In this document: piece by piece, positions 37,192 through 46,056 of the stretch
Position numbering within the stretch: the stretch's first letter is position 1
How the letters are laid out: each line of letters begins with the position of its first letter
Assembly (NCBI RefSeq): GCF_023716865.1
Contig: NZ_CP092417.1
Location: 3,202,001-3,266,000 of the forward strand
DNA length: 64,000 nt
Source of the DNA: Endozoicomonas sp. SCSIO W0465
Lineage (GTDB): Bacteria > Pseudomonadota > Gammaproteobacteria > Pseudomonadales > Endozoicomonadaceae
Reading direction: 5' to 3'
The notes under the pieces: generated by a model
What the model was told of the DNA's origin: nothing
What the model saw: only the letters and a program-made list of their open reading frames with translations
The model's database searches: none
Program-made: the position numbers and the translations under genes

Positions 37192-37478
37192 AACCGTTCG
37201 AATACAAGAAGCACGCAACCATTCAAATCCTGATGCTGGCCATGGATATTAACCAGCAGTCAGATATCGCGGTCAATGTTTATTACAACGGCACTATTTT
37301 TGATGAGCTGATTGTGTATGTCAGAGGCAAAGATCAGGTTAGTGCAACGATGTTTTCCACTGAGTTTGCACCTGAATGCTTGGTGTTGGGTTCAGATTCA
37401 ACGGCTGAACAAATTATTGATGTCCTTCAGCAGATCAAGCTGAGTTGTGAAGCCGGACGCATGGAGGTGGCCGCATGA
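37188..37478 (+). CDS. hypothetical phage protein
   Basis: 96 residues, starting inside the previous stop codon and ending with an ATGA overlap to the replication-type gene, so it belongs to the same early operon. No domain recognised; a mixed alpha/beta composition with a C-terminal helix (AEQIIDVLQQIKLSC). Confidence 0.65.
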   Translation: MKPFEYKKHATIQILMLAMDINQQSDIAVNVYYNGTIFDELIVYVRGKDQVSATMFSTEFAPECLVLGSDSTAEQIIDVLQQIKLSCEAGRMEVAA

Positions 37479-37795
37479 GCACACCCGAACCACAAAAAGA
37501 GCGCGGCGTCTGGGTTACCCAGGCGCACATGCGCCTGACCGGGTCGCCGGACTGTGCCCTGTTTCTGGCCCAGTGTGTCTACTGGTCACACTGCAAGACG
37601 GTTGAACAACGTTCCGGCTGGTTTTACAAGACCCGCAATCAATGGCAGGCCGAGACCTGTTTATCGCGCTACAAGCAGGAGAAGGCCCGCAAGCGGCTGA
37701 AAGCGCTGGGGGTACTGCAGGAACGTCATGAACGGCTGAACGACGGTATCCGGCTGTGGTACCGGATCAATCTTGGATTATTAAACCGTTTGTAA

Positions 37796-39310
37796 CTATT
37801 CAGCACTGAGCAAAGGCATATTACAGTAATTCCGAACAGCTCTATGAAGTGATTGATATATGTCCATTCCCTGTTTTCTGGCAGACGACAAATAGCTGCG
37901 AATCCGTGCAAACATAGAACCACCGTCTGCACTCCTGAAGCAGCCTGAGATTTTCTGCTTTAACTTGGCCATTCGAACATCCCGCTCACTGCCATTGTTA
38001 TCGAAGGGAATGGTAAAATCTGACATGAAGCGCAGTGTCTCAGCCTTGAACTCAGTGAGTCGTTTGAAGAGATTGTAAGCTTTAGTATTCTTGACTTTCT
38101 TGCGCTTAAGCTCCTCTCGTTGCTTCTCCATATAGACGACTTCTTTCATTAGAGCCCGCTGAAGCAACCGGTCATAAATCTTCTCGATTCGTTCACAGAC
38201 AACACTTGGCATCTGTAGCATACCTATGGTCTTAAAGCCCTTGCAGTAATGCCAGGAAAGCCTCAGTAGCTTCATCAATCGCAACGCCAGTTGATTGCTG
38301 TCCCTATCAACAACACCCAAAAGCTCCCTCAGGTGATGGGCATTGCAAAGTACGTGAGTTGCCGCATATGCAAAATAGGATTTCCAATGATCATGAACCA
38401 GAACGCCTGCAAATGTTAGCAGTATGCCCATCGTGTCCATGGCCTCACGACCTCGCTTTTCAGACAAGTAGTAGAGCGTCCATTGTTCATCCCGCATAAC
38501 GTGTAGCCAGTGCAAAGAGCCCTCGGCCCGCATACCCGTTTCATCGGCTCCGGCAACAGACGATTCCCGCAAGGCGTCACGAATAACCTCTTCAGTAGAA
38601 GCCAGATTTTCATAGGTTCTGGCCACAAAATTGGCGACAGTGCCTGCACTTACACTCATTTTATAGAGAGTATTAAAATACTCTGACACGCGCTTAAAAG
38701 GCAGGAAATGGTATTGGTTAAGATAGACGGCCATAGCCTGTGTGGCTGAGCCATATTGTGCGGCAGCGGTAACACCTTCCGGGAATTCAGCCTGATTCCG
38801 ACAACCACAAGTGCAGATTTTTACTTCAGCTCTATGGGCCGTTACTTCAAATTCACCCGGTCTCCCTGGTTCAAACACCTGTCGTTCAATATATTTGACC
38901 GGCTCACTATCAAGAAGAGACGCCTGACATTTATTGCATTCTTTAACCGGAAGGTACTCAATATAGTCAGGGATATCGACCTGTTTAAGACAAGTGCCCT
39001 GATGCCCTTTCTTTCCACCGGCTTTATTACCAGAAGACTGTCTCAGACTTTTAGGATTGGGTTTTTCATCCGATGGATCGGTACCTTTATCTGCGGAAAG
39101 GTCGTCAGAATGATCTGGAGAATTACTGTTTTTACAAGGTTTTTGATAACCATCAGACGATGGCGGCTTGCTGCTGTTTTGACTGTTCTTGCCAACCTTT
39201 TCTTCCAATTCTCGACATCGCTCTTCCAGACAGGCAACTCTCATCCGCAGCTCTGCATTCTCTTTCAAGAGAATCTCAGCCGACATAGTTGCGGGTAGTT
39301 CTGGAATCAT
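37796..39310 (-). CDS. IS66-family transposase (copy 2)
   Basis: 504 residues, identical to copy 1 (Asp256, Asp307 and Glu442 kept). The frame is open 32 codons further upstream into the inserted IS4-type element, but the native start is the ATG at 39310 (MIPELPATM). Loss of its own upstream region to the nested insertion may reduce expression. Confidence 0.94.
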   Translation of the reverse strand: MIPELPATMSAEILLKENAELRMRVACLEERCRELEEKVGKNSQNSSKPPSSDGYQKPCKNSNSPDHSDDLSADKGTDPSDEKPNPKSLRQSSGNKAGGKKGHQGTCLKQVDIPDYIEYLPVKECNKCQASLLDSEPVKYIERQVFEPGRPGEFEVTAHRAEVKICTCGCRNQAEFPEGVTAAAQYGSATQAMAVYLNQYHFLPFKRVSEYFNTLYKMSVSAGTVANFVARTYENLASTEEVIRDALRESSVAGADETGMRAEGSLHWLHVMRDEQWTLYYLSEKRGREAMDTMGILLTFAGVLVHDHWKSYFAYAATHVLCNAHHLRELLGVVDRDSNQLALRLMKLLRLSWHYCKGFKTIGMLQMPSVVCERIEKIYDRLLQRALMKEVVYMEKQREELKRKKVKNTKAYNLFKRLTEFKAETLRFMSDFTIPFDNNGSERDVRMAKLKQKISGCFRSADGGSMFARIRSYLSSARKQGMDIYQSLHRAVRNYCNMPLLSAE

Positions 39311-39340
39311 GCTGGCGAATATTGTGGAAAAATGGTGCTT

Positions 39341-40772
39341 CTTAGGGTAGACATTAAGCTCAAAAAAGGTTCGTTTCCGGCGGCAGAACCCACCTTGAAC
39401 AGCCACAATAAAGCTTCGAAACCATTATCAATGGCTGAACAAGATGAGTACTGCAAATAGTAGATTAGTTGAAAAAAACTGTTGACCTGTTTCGACCGGT
39501 CAGAACTCCTAAGTATGGCGGAACAGCTTGGTTTTACTATACGACAGCGAGATATCCGTCCTTTGGATTTTATCCTCTCACTGATCGATGCCCTCGCTGG
39601 TGATGGAAACTGCGATACCCAGGCGGATCTACACCGTAAATTTAACGAGTTGACGGGGCTGAATGTCTCTTATCGTTCTTGGGCAAATCAAGCTAAAAAG
39701 GACGCGCTGCCTACTCTTATCCTGTGGCTATGGGTGCAGTGTCTGGAAATATTTTCCCGCAAAGTCATGGCGTTTGATGAAGACAGTCCATTTTCAGAGT
39801 TTGAGCACATTCTGATTCAGGACGGTTCGTCACAAGCTGTCTATGATGCCCTGAAAGAAGCATTTCCCGGCAGGTTCTCAACGGTCAGTCCTGCTGCCGT
39901 CGAGCTTCATACGACAATGGATCTTCTCACCAACAACCTGGTGCGGGTGCAGCTGACTGAAGATACCCGTTCAGAAAGAGACTGTCTGCCACCACTGCCA
40001 ACATCCATGGCCTATATCCTGATGCTAATGGATGCCGGTTATTTTGAGCTGGAACTCTTTGCCGCTATTGATGACAGGGAGGGTTCTTTTATCTGCAAGG
40101 CACCTCAGAGTATCAACCCGACGATACTCAGCGCGGTACGGGAGGATGGCAAGAATCTCAATCGCTACAAAGGACAAAAACTGAAGGATGTACTGTCTGG
40201 CTTCCCCAAAGACCAGTGCCTCGACCTGGATGTAGAATGGCCGGGATTCAAAGCCTGGCCATTCCGCTTGGTTGTCCGCTGGAATGACAAAAAACAGAAG
40301 TGGGTTTTCGTTGTGACCAACCTGAACCGGGTGGAGTTCACCTTGAGTGATGTGCTCCAGGCCTATCGTCTACGGTGGCAGATAGAGCTGATTTTCAAAG
40401 AGATCAAATCCTATTCAGGGTGGCATCGTTTTAACACCAAATCAGCGACACTGGTGTTTAGCCTGATTCTGATGTCCTTTGTGGTTGTGACGTTGAAAAG
40501 GTACCTTGCCCATGCTGCACAGGCGAACCTCTGTGAAAGTGGGAGCATTGAGGAAATCTCGACGCACAAGGTGATGAAAAGTGGGACTCACCTGTTTGGT
40601 AATGTGATTTCATCGTTGATGAATGCAGGAAAGTCATTGGTCTCATGCATTAAAAAGCTACTGGACTTCTGGGGAAATAATGCGAAACGAGAACACCCTG
40701 CACGGGATGGTTGTTCAGGGCGTACAAGATTAGGCTTCTGTGCAGTGGGTGGAGCTTAATGTCTACCTTAAG
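39341..40772 (+). mobile_element. IS4-family insertion sequence nested in IS66 copy 2
   Basis: 1432 bp. The terminal inverted repeats are about 21 bp with one mismatch, outer bases CTTAGGGTAGACATTAAG and CTTAAGGTAGACATTAAG. The flanking 10-bp duplication is AATGGTGCTT (39331-39340 and 40773-40782). The insertion lies in the non-coding leader of IS66 copy 2, so it is the youngest event at this site. It is unrelated to the IS4-type element in ptrB. Confidence 0.94.
39482..40759 (+). CDS. IS4-family transposase
   Basis: 425 residues from TTG 39482; an ATG at 39515 (MAEQLGF) is an alternative. The IS4 domain includes ILIQDGSSQAVYD (first catalytic Asp) and the Y-x2-R-x3-E-x6-K signature YRLRWQIELIFKEIK near residue 297. 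The gene occupies nearly the whole element. Confidence 0.92.
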   Translation: MTCFDRSELLSMAEQLGFTIRQRDIRPLDFILSLIDALAGDGNCDTQADLHRKFNELTGLNVSYRSWANQAKKDALPTLILWLWVQCLEIFSRKVMAFDEDSPFSEFEHILIQDGSSQAVYDALKEAFPGRFSTVSPAAVELHTTMDLLTNNLVRVQLTEDTRSERDCLPPLPTSMAYILMLMDAGYFELELFAAIDDREGSFICKAPQSINPTILSAVREDGKNLNRYKGQKLKDVLSGFPKDQCLDLDVEWPGFKAWPFRLVVRWNDKKQKWVFVVTNLNRVEFTLSDVLQAYRLRWQIELIFKEIKSYSGWHRFNTKSATLVFSLILMSFVVVTLKRYLAHAAQANLCESGSIEEISTHKVMKSGTHLFGNVISSLMNAGKSLVSCIKKLLDFWGNNAKREHPARDGCSGRTRLGFCAVGGA

Positions 40773-41349
40773 AATGGTGCTTAAGAGGATGGTATAAAAA
40801 TCAGAAAATTCCAGATTTATGTGGGGGTGCTGAACAGTTACAACCGTTTATTAAACAGAATGAATCTCTCTTTGGATTCAGAAAATAACATGAACGTACG
40901 GTCAGAAAAAACAGGTATAGAGGGTAACGAAGTATTAATTAGCAGTAATAATAATGACGTTAAGTCAACGGAGAGTAGTAATACAGAGGTATTAGAGAAC
41001 AGTACGACGAAAAACCCTTATAGCGGTAAAATTGGCACTATAATACAAGTTAATAACACTGATAAAACAGACAAACCACAGGGATATTCACTGAACCCGG
41101 GAGACTATGTGTTCTGTCATGTACTCATTTACCAGTTTGTGAAATACGGTGTACCCACACTGAAGCCGGAACGGAAGCTGCAGTTCCAGGCTTATGGTCT
41201 GGATAACCACGATGTATTCGATGCCTTTTGCCTGTTTGTTGAAGCCCACCAGGACGCCCTGCGGCGATGGTATCAATCCGAAGCCTCCATTGAGGTGCCC
41301 AACCTGACCGCCGACGATGTGCTTTTTGCGCAAATCAGTGGAGGCATTT

Positions 41350-41535
41350 ATGAATCAGCTTGATTTACTGACCACTGGTCAACCGCTAATAAACGACAAT
41401 GACTTAACAAAAAAGCCGGTATTAACATTAACTACTTCCAACGAGATTATTTATCGATTTTATGGTCAAAGTTTTCTGAACGGCTGGTTAAAAGTGAAAG
41501 AAAAACGTCATTTTAAGCAGGTTATAAAACATTGA
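41350..41535 (+). CDS. small phage protein
   Basis: 61 residues from ATG 41350, preceded by GGAGG and overlapping the end of the replication-type gene by 14 bases. It contains a basic C-terminus (LKVKEKRHFKQVIKH). No family recognised. Confidence 0.55.
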   Translation: MNQLDLLTTGQPLINDNDLTKKPVLTLTTSNEIIYRFYGQSFLNGWLKVKEKRHFKQVIKH

Positions 41536-41580
41536 CGCTTAATAACCGGATTATCAAAAAACGCTGAATTTTTTTAAAAG

Positions 41581-41676
41581 TGCGAATTAATTCTCAGAAA
41601 CAGGGTTTCCTTGCGGCACTAAGGCCAGAGCCTGAGAATTAATTGCGAATTAAATGCGAATTAATTGCGAATTAAT
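41581..41676. repeat. 11-bp iteron array before the membrane protein gene
   Basis: Four tandem 11-bp units, consensus TGCGAATTAAT, start at 41633, 41644, 41655 and 41666 (the first reads TGAGAATTAAT). They end 1 base before the ATG at 41678. A fifth unit lies apart at 41581. AATTAATTCTCAG at 41585 is the exact inverse of CTGAGAATTAATT at 41632. The period is one helical turn, as in phage and plasmid replication iterons or clustered operators. Confidence 0.85.
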
Positions 41677-41677
41677 T

Positions 41678-42535
41678 ATGAAAATTCCCGTTTCTTATCC
41701 TGTTGTCCAGCTTTCTGGCTTTTTGATCACCGCCAGTTTGTCGGCAATCCTGTCCATTTTGCTGCTGACCTCGGTCGCTGACAGCTGGTTTTCATGGTCA
41801 ATCCTGGCCACCATGGCGCTGGTGTTTGAGCTGGGTAAATGGTGCTCATTATACGACCAGCGACGTTGGATAGCCGGTCTGTTGATCACCGTTTCGGTGC
41901 TGGGATCGGCCGGTGGTTTGCACCGGGCGCTGACCATCAACCTGGACAGTGCAGACCATATCAACCAACAGCGGAGACTGGTATCTGACGAGATTGACCA
42001 GAACAACCAGGCCATCCAGACCTATCTGGCCATGGACCGTATCAAAAACCACGCACAACCACTGCAGCAGCGCAACGCTGAATTGCGGGAGCAGCTGGCC
42101 AGTTTGCCACAGCCGGAGGTCTCTGAACTGGCGGCGGTGCTGTCACTGCTGGCCAACGTCATGCAGGTACCCGTTGACGTGATCACCGGCGTGGTGATCC
42201 TGCTGCTGGCCGGGTTGCTGGATACGTTGGGTGTGCTGTTCATGCAACGGCCCGTTGACCCGGACTCCGGGGTTGCCACCGATCCGGAGCCAGCACCTAA
42301 AGCAAAAAACCTGGAAACTTTGTCCCACAGTTACCCGGCCTTTAAAAAAATGCAGCTGGCCCGGCGTGACCAGGGTGAAGAGGTACTCAGTCAGCGGGCC
42401 TGCATTCGCGATGGTTACCGGGACAAACAGGTGCGCGGGTATTTTCAGAAGCTGGTGAAAGAGGGGTTCATTACCAAAAGTGGTGGCCAGTATGACTGGC
42501 CCGACCATAAGGCGCAGGTCAGACAGCTGTTCTGA
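41678..42535 (+). CDS. phage membrane protein with C-terminal DNA-binding-like region
   Basis: 285 residues from ATG 41678, which lies directly after the iteron array; an ATG at 41654 lies inside the array and is less likely. Hydrophobic segments at about 13-33, 39-55 and 62-80 are followed by a coiled coil (QQRRLVSDEIDQNNQ) and another hydrophobic helix near 170-190 (GVVILLLAGLLDTLG). The last 60 residues (SQRACIRDGYRDKQVRGYFQ) look like a winged-helix motif of the kind found in phage replication proteins. No Shine-Dalgarno is visible. Confidence 0.7.
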   Translation: MKIPVSYPVVQLSGFLITASLSAILSILLLTSVADSWFSWSILATMALVFELGKWCSLYDQRRWIAGLLITVSVLGSAGGLHRALTINLDSADHINQQRRLVSDEIDQNNQAIQTYLAMDRIKNHAQPLQQRNAELREQLASLPQPEVSELAAVLSLLANVMQVPVDVITGVVILLLAGLLDTLGVLFMQRPVDPDSGVATDPEPAPKAKNLETLSHSYPAFKKMQLARRDQGEEVLSQRACIRDGYRDKQVRGYFQKLVKEGFITKSGGQYDWPDHKAQVRQLF

Positions 42536-42536
42536 C

Positions 42537-42908
42537 CTACCGGTGATGGTGGAGGGTATCTTCAGTGTCAATACGACTCAGTTTTTCCCGGACGGCGTCA
42601 CAGATAAAGGCGTTGACCGATTTGCCACGGCGATTATTGACCAGTAATCCAATCTTTCGGTGAAGCTCTGCACCCAGGCGAACATTCAGTACTCCCTTGA
42701 ATGGCTTGTCGGGTTCTTTGCCCAGTGCAGCGCAATCCGCCAGGTAATCGTCCACTGAGCGCCGAAATTCCTGCTCCAGGGTTATCATTGTGTCCGCCTC
42801 ATAGGTCACCAGGTCACCGATAAACGCCAGCTTGCCATACAGCGTGCCGTCTTCAATCTGCGGTTCAACGGTGCCCTGATACCCTTTGTAGTTAAAATAC
42901 TGGGTCAT
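42537..42908 (-). CDS. hicB: HicB-family antitoxin
   Basis: 123 residues. The degraded RNase-H-like N-terminal domain (YKGYQGTVEPQIEDGTLYGK) is followed by a C-terminal ribbon-helix-helix (GVLNVRLGAELHRKIGLLV). It binds and neutralises HicA and represses the operon. It is downstream of hicA and overlaps it by 4 bases (ATGA). A second, divergent hicAB pair lies at 62843-63426. Confidence 0.88.
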   Translation of the reverse strand: MTQYFNYKGYQGTVEPQIEDGTLYGKLAFIGDLVTYEADTMITLEQEFRRSVDDYLADCAALGKEPDKPFKGVLNVRLGAELHRKIGLLVNNRRGKSVNAFICDAVREKLSRIDTEDTLHHHR

Positions 42909-43156
42909 GAAAAATAATCCTGCTGGTTCAATGCTTCAATCAGGTCTTTCAAAGCGCCTCCTTTGAGATGGTTTTCCGGGTGAGGCCGGTGAAAGCGAAG
43001 CATATGTTTATTCGATTTATGATAAAAGCGTACCCGCGAACCTGACATCTCTTCCTTCTGGTAACCCAGTGCCGTGAGAAGCCTGACCACATCTTTCCAG
43101 GGAAAGGTTTTCGGGTTGTCCTTCAGTTTTTCCAATAGCTTCTGGTACTGCAACAA
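42905..43156 (-). CDS. hicA: HicA-family mRNA interferase toxin
   Basis: 83 residues with the dsRBD-like HicA fold: LLTALGYQKEEMSGSRVRFY and the conserved histidine segment LRFHRPHPENHLKGGALKDL. It is slightly longer than the common 60-residue forms. HicA toxins cleave mRNAs and tmRNA when free of HicB. The toxin-first order is standard. A palindrome lies 37 bp upstream. Confidence 0.88.
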   Translation of the reverse strand: MLQYQKLLEKLKDNPKTFPWKDVVRLLTALGYQKEEMSGSRVRFYHKSNKHMLRFHRPHPENHLKGGALKDLIEALNQQDYFS

Positions 43157-43193
43157 TAGCGACCTCTTGTTGTAACTGATTTTAGTTTCATTA

Positions 43194-43216
43194 ATTACGA
43201 TTTTGCAAATCGTAAT
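43194..43216. promoter_or_regulatory. palindromic operator candidate upstream of hicAB
   Basis: A perfect 10-bp inverted repeat, ATTACGATTT / AAATCGTAAT, around TGC. The position between hicA and the divergent small ORFs suggests a site for the HicB ribbon-helix-helix domain; this is inferred. Confidence 0.55.
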
Positions 43217-43290
43217 CGGCGATTGCCTGTCTTTTGATCAGTGGCAAATCTCAGAATCCTCAATACACTTTCTGGTTCGGAGGTGTGGTG

Positions 43291-43383
43291 ATGAACAGAC
43301 AAAACATGATTGGCACATTACTGGATAGCATGCGGTCCGCTGTCGACCCGTCCAGCCGTATTCGGCGAAGGATGACTGGCTGA
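43291..43383 (+). CDS. possible 30-residue phage peptide
   Basis: ATG 43291 is preceded by CGGAGG 11-16 bases upstream and opens a 30-codon frame (MNRQNMIGTLLDSMRSAVDP, then a basic end). It is followed 29 bp later by the 43413 gene. Support is only the ribosome site and position. Confidence 0.35.
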   Translation: MNRQNMIGTLLDSMRSAVDPSSRIRRRMTG

Positions 43384-43412
43384 TGCTTTCCGAAAAATCT
43401 TAGGAGTGAACC

Positions 43413-43706
43413 ATGAGTATTGATATCAGCGGCGGCATGATTGTGGGTGAATCCGGCTATCGGTTCAATCCACCCGATGACTATGACGGAACCCTCGAGC
43501 TGTGGGCGGACGAGGTGGGACTGGACAGCATGAGTGAACGTTTTGACGCGGATTGCACCCAAACGGTTTACGGGTTTACAGTACCCGATGTTGCCGTGAG
43601 TGACATCGAACACGAATGGCTGGCTGACGTCCAAGAGAAAGCGCAGCAGTTCAAGGCGCTCACTGGTGTCGATGCCAGGCTGATTGGTACACAGGACGTT
43701 TATTAA
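43413..43706 (+). CDS. hypothetical phage protein
   Basis: 97 residues, acidic, with AGGAG before the ATG. It is the first of three closely spaced small genes (43413, 43712, 43919) that form a likely accessory operon. No domain recognised; a Trp/Asp-rich N-terminal half (NPPDDYDGTLELWADE). Confidence 0.6.
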   Translation: MSIDISGGMIVGESGYRFNPPDDYDGTLELWADEVGLDSMSERFDADCTQTVYGFTVPDVAVSDIEHEWLADVQEKAQQFKALTGVDARLIGTQDVY

Positions 43707-43711
43707 CGGAC

Positions 43712-43915
43712 ATGAAACTGAAGCAATTAAAAGCACTGATTGACCAGTGCGTTGACTATGCAGGCGACTGCGATCCAATCGTTGAAATCTGGATCGGCGA
43801 TCAAACAGCCTACCAGGTTGGTCGCATCAGCCAGTTTGGAGTGGTACCCAATGTCATTATCAGTGTCGGTGAGAAGCTTTATGACGCCAGGCAATTTGAT
43901 GACCTGAAGGAATGA
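43712..43915 (+). CDS. hypothetical phage protein
   Basis: 67 residues, 5 bp after the previous gene. The pattern LKQLKALIDQCVDYAGDCDPIV is followed by short beta-like segments; the composition resembles small phage proteins of unknown role. Confidence 0.58.
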   Translation: MKLKQLKALIDQCVDYAGDCDPIVEIWIGDQTAYQVGRISQFGVVPNVIISVGEKLYDARQFDDLKE

Positions 43916-43918
43916 GCC

Positions 43919-44173
43919 ATGACTGGCTGGAACTACCGGGTCATCAAAACTTCCGACAACGAATCTAGCGTGATTTATCAAATCATTGAAGTCTATTTTG
44001 ACGACGACGGTGCCATTGAGTACTGGTCAGCAAAGCCCGACGCCGTTGCCGGTGAAGACCTTGAAGGACTGAAAGACGACCTGTTGCATCAGCTGGAAGC
44101 ACTGGACAAACCGGTGCTGGCCGAGCATGACGACGGTGGCCGTGTGGTGCTGGTTGAAACTGGCAGTGAATAA
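43919..44173 (+). CDS. hypothetical phage protein
   Basis: 84 residues, 3 bp after the previous gene. It starts MTGWNYRVIKTSDNESSVIY and contains a beta-rich N-terminal half and an acidic helix (EDLEGLKDDLLHQLEAL). This layout recalls small YopX- or DUF-type phage proteins, but no firm assignment is possible. Confidence 0.6.
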   Translation: MTGWNYRVIKTSDNESSVIYQIIEVYFDDDGAIEYWSAKPDAVAGEDLEGLKDDLLHQLEALDKPVLAEHDDGGRVVLVETGSE

Positions 44174-44360
44174 ACGCGAAGCCCATATTGTCGCCAGACG
44201 CCTGACCCATCGGCTTGACCCAAAGAATGCACCGGCGGTGGTTATCAAGATGAGGACATTGCCTCCCTGTCTAAAACCGCATTTGATCACTGTTGTTTGT
44301 CCGATAATTGGCGCTGCTAACCAAGTTTTTTTGAAAAATATCCACTTAAACCTATATTAA
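44166..44360 (+). CDS. possible small phage protein (weak)
   Basis: 64 codons from a GTG at 44166, overlapping the previous stop. The first 25 residues (NKREAHIVARRLTHRLDPKN) look like real protein; the rest does not, so a frameshifted remnant is possible. Confidence 0.3.
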   Translation: MNKREAHIVARRLTHRLDPKNAPAVVIKMRTLPPCLKPHLITVVCPIIGAANQVFLKNIHLNLY

Positions 44361-44655
44361 AGTCTACGCTGGTTTTTTAGCGCCCGTTATTTATTCAACG
44401 GGGCTATTTTCTCGCCAGTCCATCAAAACCACTGTCTGATGGGTTTTGATCCGAATCGCAGTCGGCTGTTGCGTTCGCCATTATTGATCCTTCAATCGGC
44501 CGAGATGCTTCCTTTTTTCCCGAATTGACACCTGTTTGCTCGCATGGGCAGACCCTGGTTCGGGTTCTGTTTATGCAGCCTGTCCTGGTTGTTGGCCTGT
44601 TACCGTTGAGCCAACGTCACCAGCGATGGGCTGCGCTTAATCAACGGTAATTGCC
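44361..44655. other. 295-bp spacer before the ParB/MT-A70 gene
   Basis: No gene seen. It contains a hairpin TCAAAACC-10-GGTTTTGA-like near 44424 and a TTGACA box at about 44525, which could be the -35 element of a promoter for 44656; the matching -10 is unclear. Confidence 0.35.
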
Positions 44656-45819
44656 ATGACTGAACTGGCCTTTCACGCCATTGCGGATATTTTTCCGCTG
44701 ATGGACGGGCAGCCGCTGGCTGACCTGACTGATGACATCAAACAACACGGTTTGCGCGAACCGATCTGGTTGTATGATGGGCAGATACTGGATGGGCGCA
44801 ACCGGTACCGGGCATGTCTGGCGGCCGGGGTGGAGCCGGTGTTTGCGGATTACCAGGATGATGACCCGGTCGGGTTTGTGGTGTCGCTGAATTTGCATCG
44901 GCGGCATTTGAATAAAGGACAAAAAGCCATTTCCGCTGGTAAAGCTGCGGATGCAAAGAAAGAAGACAATTTGAAACGGGGTTCCGAAGGACAAATTCGT
45001 CCTTCGGGAAAAACCACAATATCAGAGGCTGCAAAACAGTTTGATGTAGGTTCTACAACAGTTAAGTCTGCAAAACAGGTATTAAAAACCGGTACAGAAA
45101 GACTGGCGCAAAGAGTAGTAGAAGATAAAGTCAGCGTCAGCACCGCCGCCGACATCGCCACCCTGCCACCCAACGAACAGGACATCATCGTCAGCCTGGG
45201 TGAAAAAGCCATACTGATGGCGGCCAAAGAGATCCGTCAGAAAAAAGCCATAGAACGACAAGAGGCCAATAACCGTATCCGCCAGCAAGCGCTGACCACA
45301 CCACCGCCGGATGGCCAGTACCGCTGCATCGTCATCGATCCGCCCTGGCCAATGCAGAAGATTGAACGTGACCTGCACCCGGAACAGACTCCGGAGCTGG
45401 ATTACCCGGTGATGACGCTGGAGGATATTTCTGACATTGATCTGCCGGCTGCTGACCAGTGCCACCTTTATTTGTGGACCACACAGCGCTTTATCTGGTG
45501 CGCCAAAGACCTCCTGACGCACTGGGGATTCAAACACCTGGCGATTCAGGTCTGGCATAAAAACGGCGGGTTTCAGCCCGCAGGCTTGCCGCAATACAAC
45601 TGTGAATTTGTATTGATCGGCAGAAAGGGTGGGCTGGAATTCATGACCACCAAAAACTTCCCGTTGTGTTTTGACGCACCACGAAGAGAGCATTCACGAA
45701 AGCCGGATGCATTCTATGACCTGGTCAGGCGGGTCAGTCCGGGGCCGCGCATTGATATGTTCAGCCGTGAAAAGCGTGAAGGGTTTGAACAGCACGGAGT
45801 AGAAATTGATGTTTTCTGA
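44656..45819 (+). CDS. ParB-like domain fused to MT-A70 adenine methyltransferase
   Basis: 387 residues. N-terminal ParB/Srx-type domain (about 5-95) with the box GQILDGRNRYRA. The middle helical region includes an HTH-like segment (TISEAAKQFDVGSTTVKSAK). The C-terminal MT-A70 domain (about 215-385) has the catalytic motif DPPW at 228-231 and the SAM/target segments LYLWTTQRF and PRREHSRKPDAFYDLV. MT-A70 enzymes make N6-methyladenine. In a phage this is likely an orphan DNA methyltransferase that protects or marks the genome; the ParB domain may guide it or use CTP. It overlaps the next gene by 11 bases. Confidence 0.9.
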   Translation: MTELAFHAIADIFPLMDGQPLADLTDDIKQHGLREPIWLYDGQILDGRNRYRACLAAGVEPVFADYQDDDPVGFVVSLNLHRRHLNKGQKAISAGKAADAKKEDNLKRGSEGQIRPSGKTTISEAAKQFDVGSTTVKSAKQVLKTGTERLAQRVVEDKVSVSTAADIATLPPNEQDIIVSLGEKAILMAAKEIRQKKAIERQEANNRIRQQALTTPPPDGQYRCIVIDPPWPMQKIERDLHPEQTPELDYPVMTLEDISDIDLPAADQCHLYLWTTQRFIWCAKDLLTHWGFKHLAIQVWHKNGGFQPAGLPQYNCEFVLIGRKGGLEFMTTKNFPLCFDAPRREHSRKPDAFYDLVRRVSPGPRIDMFSREKREGFEQHGVEIDVF

Positions 45820-46056
45820 CGAGTTCGAATGGTCCAAAGGCTTTCTGCCTGCACAAAAACTGATCGTTATGGATTGGTTGGGTGATGCCCGGTATGGTTC
45901 ATTTTTTGAAGACACCAAACAGGCAACCGATCTGGTCATTATTCGTAATCGCGACATAACCGTTGCCCTGCGCATTCGAAGATATCAATACATCAAGTAT
46001 CGCCATCAGCAAACCATGAGGTACGACTTTCCGGGCAGGCCGCATATAGAAACGGA

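Larger units (their letters stand above)
37792..40841 (-). mobile_element. IS66-family insertion sequence, copy 2, itself interrupted
   Basis: Ends GTAACTATTCAGCAC at 37792 and the inverse of GTAACTGTTCAGCAC at 40841, with the perfect 8-bp duplication AACCGTTT (37784-37791 and 40842-40849). It is in reverse orientation relative to copies 1 and 3. Its upstream non-coding end is split by an IS4-type element (39341-40772) with its own 10-bp duplication. The transposase frame is intact. Confidence 0.94.
37475..41363 (+). pseudogene. phage replication-type protein with N-terminal HTH, split by nested insertion sequences
   Basis: The 5' part (37475-37791) encodes GVWVTQAHMRLTGSPDCALF, then WFYKTRNQWQAETCLSRYK, resembling the winged-helix N-terminal domain of phage replisome-organiser proteins. 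The IS66 copy ends at 40841. Removing it and one AACCGTTT copy gives LGLLNRLLNRMNLSL in frame, and the gene runs to 41363. The rebuilt product is 276 residues with a Ser/Asn/Thr-rich linker and a C-terminal helical region (YGLDNHDVFDAFCLFVEA). The present 5' fragment ends four bases into the IS. Function is inferred from domain pattern and position only. Confidence 0.75.

Noticed and set aside
39311..39406. 32 extra N-terminal codons on IS66 transposase copy 2
   Set aside because: They come from the nested IS4-type element; copies 1 and 3 lack them.
41633..41676. Possible CRISPR array
   Set aside because: Units are 11 bp with no spacers and no cas genes nearby; this is an iteron-type tandem repeat.
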